42,378 bases of DNA from positions 1 through 42,378 of the forward strand of contig CAKTZI010000034.1 of assembly GCA_934635385.1 (NCBI GenBank). Direction: 5' to 3'. This stretch comes from an uncultured Kiritimatiellota bacterium (GTDB taxonomy: Bacteria; Verrucomicrobiota; Kiritimatiellia; RFP12; UBA1067). Below, piece by piece: positions 39,629 to 42,378 of this stretch. Below the pieces are notes generated by a model, which saw only the letters and a list, made by a program, of their open reading frames with translations, was not told the origin of the DNA and did not search any database. The translations under genes were made by a program, and so were the position numbers. The stretch's first letter is position 1. Each line of letters opens with the position of its first letter.

Positions 39629-40984
39629 ATGAGCATCTTCAAGGCATACGACATTCGCGGCATCTACGGCCAGGATCTCGTCCAGGACGACTTCTACAAG
39701 ATCGCGCGCGCCTACGCGCAGTTCTGCGGCTTTCCCGGCCGGAACGCCAAGGTCGTCGTCGCGCGCGACTGCCGCAAGTCGTCGGACGCGCTCTTCGCCG
39801 CGTTTTCCAAGGGCCTCGTCGACGAGGGCGTCGACGTCATCGACATCGGTCTCGCCTCGACGCCGATGAGCTATTTCGCCAACGCCTCGCTGAAGGCGGA
39901 CGGCTCGGTGATGATCACCGCCTCGCACAACACGAAGGAATGGAACGGCTGCAAGCTCTGCAAGGCGAACGCCGTGCCGATCTCCGGCGCGACGGGCATC
40001 AAGGACATCGAACGGCTCGCCGCTGGGATTTCCGTCGACGATCCGGCGACGGGCGTCGGCGAGATCTCGAAGGTCGACGTGTCCGCCGCCTATGCCGCGC
40101 ACGTGAAGGCGTTCGCCCACCTGAAGCGCCCCCTGCACCTCGCGCTCGACTTCGCCAACGGCATGGGCATCGCTGAGTCCGTCGCGTTCAAGGACTCTCC
40201 GCTCACCTACGATGCGCTCTACGGCGAATTCGATGGCGACTTTCCGAACCACGACGCGAACCCGCTGCACCACGAGACGCTCAAGGATCTGCAGGCGCTC
40301 ATCAAGGCGAACCCCGGCAAGTACGCTTTCGGCGTCGCCTACGACGGTGACGCAGACCGCGCGGGCTTCCTGGACGAAAAGGGCGAGATCATTCCGATGG
40401 ACTTCATCACCGCGCTCATTTCGCAGGATCTGCTCGCGTCGAACCCCGGCGCCGTCTGCTTCTACGACCTGCGCTCGTCGAAGGTCTGCGAGGAGGTCAT
40501 CCGCGCGGCGGGCGGCAAGCCGATGATGAGCCGCGTCGGCCACTCCTTCATCAAGGAGCAGATGCGCGCGAACGACGCGATCTTCGCGGGCGAGCTGTCG
40601 GGCCACTACTACTTCAAGGCGAACTCGACGGCCGAGTCGAGCGCGATGGCGACGTACGCGCTCGCGAACATCGTCTCGGCGAGCGACAAGCCGCTCTCGG
40701 AGCTGATCCGCCCGCTCCGCAAGTACGCGCAGTCCGGCGAGATCAACACGAAGACGGTGACGCCGCCGGTGGAGATCCTCGCGAAGGTCAAGGCGACGTA
40801 TGCCGCGCAAGCGAAGGTCTTCGAGCTGGACGGCGTGTCAGTCGACGCCTGGGAGACGGAGGGCTACTGGGCGAACGTGCGCATGTCCAACACCGAACCG
40901 CTCGTCCGCCTCAACCTCGAAGGCAAGACGCAGGAGATCATGGAGGCCAAGCGTGACGAGTATCTCGCTCTCATCCGTGCGTAA
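39629..40984 (+). CDS. Phosphomannomutase/phosphoglucomutase
   Basis: This 451-residue alpha-D-phosphohexomutase moves phosphate between C6 and C1 of hexoses for nucleotide-sugar and polysaccharide synthesis. FKAYDIRGIYGQDL opens domain 1, VMITASHNTKEWNGCKL carries the catalytic phosphoserine, AYDGDADRAGFLDEKGE is the Mg2+ loop, GELSGHYYFK the sugar-recognition loop, and RMSNTEPLVRLNLE the phosphate-binding loop of domain 4. This is the pattern of AlgC/ManB-type enzymes. The start at 39629 fits the conserved N-terminus. The downstream gene overlaps by 32 bp. Confidence 0.92.
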   Translation: MSIFKAYDIRGIYGQDLVQDDFYKIARAYAQFCGFPGRNAKVVVARDCRKSSDALFAAFSKGLVDEGVDVIDIGLASTPMSYFANASLKADGSVMITASHNTKEWNGCKLCKANAVPISGATGIKDIERLAAGISVDDPATGVGEISKVDVSAAYAAHVKAFAHLKRPLHLALDFANGMGIAESVAFKDSPLTYDALYGEFDGDFPNHDANPLHHETLKDLQALIKANPGKYAFGVAYDGDADRAGFLDEKGEIIPMDFITALISQDLLASNPGAVCFYDLRSSKVCEEVIRAAGGKPMMSRVGHSFIKEQMRANDAIFAGELSGHYYFKANSTAESSAMATYALANIVSASDKPLSELIRPLRKYAQSGEINTKTVTPPVEILAKVKATYAAQAKVFELDGVSVDAWETEGYWANVRMSNTEPLVRLNLEGKTQEIMEAKRDEYLALIRA

Positions 40985-42110
40985 GGCCGCGCTTGCGCTT
41001 GCTCTTGCCGCTGTCGCCGGCTGCGGGCCGAAGGACGGCCTGGAGGAGCTGGCGGAGGGGCGCGAGGCCTACGCGGTGCGCAACCTCGACAAGGCCGCGA
41101 AGCTCTTCGAGAAGAGCCTCGCGCGTGCGCCCGACCGCGTGGACGCGATCCTCCTCCTCGCGCGCACGAAGCTCGACCTCGGCGAGCTCGCGGCGGCGAA
41201 GAGCCTCGTCGCGCGCGCGGCGCAGCTGTCGGGCGACGTGGACGTGAAGATGTTCGCCGCGCAGGTCGCGTGGCACACGAAGGACTACGAGTCAGCCGCG
41301 CAGGGCTTTCAGGCGCTCGCGAACGACGCGCACCTGTCGCCGGAACTGCGCGCGCAGGCGTGGGCGGGGCTCGGCGTCGTCGAGATGGCGTGCGAGAACA
41401 GCCACCTCGCGCGGCTCGCCTTTCTGCGCGCCCTGCGGCTGAACTTTAAGGACGCGGCGGCCCGCTACCACCTCGGCCTCCTCTACCGCGATGCCTTCAG
41501 CTACTACGAGGCGGCGCTGGAGCAGTTCCAGGTCTTCGTGCGGCTGGAGGCGGACGCGACGCCGCGCGTGCAGAAGGTGCAGCGCTCGTTCATCCCTGAA
41601 CTTCAGAAGAAGATCGCCTCCGAGGCCGCGAGCCGTCCGGGCGCCGCGACGCGCGACAGCGCGGCGTCGGCCGCCGCGATCGCGCGCGCTGCGGCCGCCG
41701 AGAAGAAGGGCCGGAACGACACCGCCCGCAGGGAGTACGAGGCGGCGCTGAAGGCCGACCCGCTCTCCGCTCCGGCGGCGCTGGGGCTCGCGAAATGCTG
41801 GCAGAAGACGGCGCCGTCGAAGAAGCGGGGCGGCGAGGCGAATCCGCAGGGCCGGGCGATGGACGCCTACCAGCTCGCGTGCGCGCTGCAGCCGAGCAAG
41901 GTCTCGACGTTCCTGACGGCGGGCGCACTTGCCGCGAAGCTGGGGCAGCACGCCCGTGCGGCGGAGATCTACTCGCGCGCCGTCGCGGCGAGCCCGACCT
42001 CGTTCGACGCGCTGGACGGCCTCATCCGCGCCCTGCGCAAGCAGGGCAAGCCGAAGATCGCCCAGGCCTACCAGCTCTACCGCGAGTCCATCCCCACCAA
42101 GCGGCGGTAG
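40953..42110 (+). CDS. TPR-repeat lipoprotein
   Basis: This 385-residue protein has a signal peptide with lipobox VAGC (Cys24 from the GTG at 40953). GGAGG about 6 bp upstream supports this start; a GTG at 40977 would give a shorter signal. The body is a string of helical hairpins of the tetratricopeptide type, for example AYAVRNLDKAAKLFEKSLARAP, AAARYHLGLLYRD, ARREYEAALKADPLSA and HARAAEIYSRAVAASP. Such lipoproteins act as scaffolds in envelope complexes. It overlaps the mutase gene by 32 bp, so it is probably cotranslated. The role is unknown. Confidence 0.8.
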   Translation: MTSISLSSVRKAALALALAAVAGCGPKDGLEELAEGREAYAVRNLDKAAKLFEKSLARAPDRVDAILLLARTKLDLGELAAAKSLVARAAQLSGDVDVKMFAAQVAWHTKDYESAAQGFQALANDAHLSPELRAQAWAGLGVVEMACENSHLARLAFLRALRLNFKDAAARYHLGLLYRDAFSYYEAALEQFQVFVRLEADATPRVQKVQRSFIPELQKKIASEAASRPGAATRDSAASAAAIARAAAAEKKGRNDTARREYEAALKADPLSAPAALGLAKCWQKTAPSKKRGGEANPQGRAMDAYQLACALQPSKVSTFLTAGALAAKLGQHARAAEIYSRAVAASPTSFDALDGLIRALRKQGKPKIAQAYQLYRESIPTKRR

Positions 42111-42289
42111 GGCTCTTTGAATGGCACGATTTTTGGCAATGGGTTTGCTTTGCAGATGACGATTCGGCGGACGCTTCCGAGTTCTTTAACATCCTTGCCG
42201 GCGACTGCGGCTATTCGCGGCTTCCGGGTCTCACGCAGACGGTGCTGGACGAGGTTTCCGGCATCTGCCACGGCGTGCGGACTCCCGTT

Positions 42290-42378
42290 TCAGGCGGTTT
42301 TTGCGGCTCGTCGCCAGGCGGTGGGCGAGACGCCGACGTGCCGCGTGAAGAAGCGCGTGAAGACGGCGGGCGAGGAGA
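42290..42378 (-). CDS. AraC-family transcriptional regulator, C-terminal end (5' part outside window)
   Basis: On the minus strand the last 28 codons before TGA (42290-42292) read SSPAVFTRFFTRHVGVSPTA followed by WRRAAKTA. This matches the end of the second helix-turn-helix of AraC regulators (usual form GF.s...F.r.Fkk..G.sP..yR). The rest lies beyond the window edge. It is convergent with the TPR lipoprotein gene and may control nearby glycan-use genes. Confidence 0.78.
   Translation of the reverse strand, partial: SSPAVFTRFFTRHVGVSPTAWRRAAKTA

Noticed and set aside
42111..42289. Open plus-strand frame after the TPR lipoprotein gene
   Set aside because: It has no start codon or ribosome-binding site and later runs antisense to the AraC-type gene; I see no recognisable protein or RNA in this 179-bp gap.

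Overview
The window comes from a GC-rich, Gram-negative, anaerobic saccharolytic bacterium. lpxB indicates an outer membrane, and ExbB/ExbD/TonB-type genes indicate energised outer-membrane transport. A four-subunit [FeFe] hydrogenase of the HndABCD type and a phosphofructokinase with pyrophosphate-type active-site residues indicate fermentation. Secreted glycoside hydrolases, glycine-rich and cysteine-rich surface proteins and many short intergenic and intragenic repeats fit a gut member of the Kiritimatiellota/Verrucomicrobiota group. That placement is inferred from gene content and style; no rRNA is present.

Layout. 1-2730: end of an NhaC-type antiporter, then two near-duplicate amino-acid-binding lipoproteins and a permease, separated by arrays of an 8-bp repeat. 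2820-7730: a miniature glycine-rich secreted protein and two secreted glycan hydrolases. 7749-11091: tRNA-Pro on the minus strand, then argB-argD-lpxB. 11235-12389: a beta-helix lipoprotein. 12390-23540 is the accessory region: a PIN-toxin module between 32-bp direct repeats, a long structured leader or small RNA, a low-GC BspA-type leucine-rich-repeat protein with a caspase-like domain, a surface-protein cassette invaded by palindromic repeats, a 5'-truncated GH2 gene, and a DUF3791/DUF3990 toxin-antitoxin-like trio. 23796-26235: pfk, acyl carrier protein and a FabH-like synthase as one overlapping unit. 26293-28799: aspS and a CPBP membrane protease. 28831-32619: ExbB, ExbD, TonB-like and a double BatD-like protein. 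32660-34732: fusA. 34878-39408: hndABCD. 39629-42110: phosphohexomutase and a TPR lipoprotein. 42290-42378: the end of an AraC-type regulator on the minus strand.

Three themes run through the window. First, nearly every transcription unit is preceded by an extended -10 promoter of the form TGnTATAAT, and several of these sit so close to the start codon that the mRNA should be leaderless. Second, short repeats are inserted inside coding genes, mostly without breaking the frame, in the manner of the Rickettsia palindromic elements; the clearest cases are the large cassette protein (18623-20785) and the FabH-like enzyme (25198-26235). Third, the 450 bp before the BspA/caspase-like gene contain a long dyad-symmetric RNA structure and a hairpin that covers the ribosome-binding site.

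All functions are read from sequence motifs without database searches.
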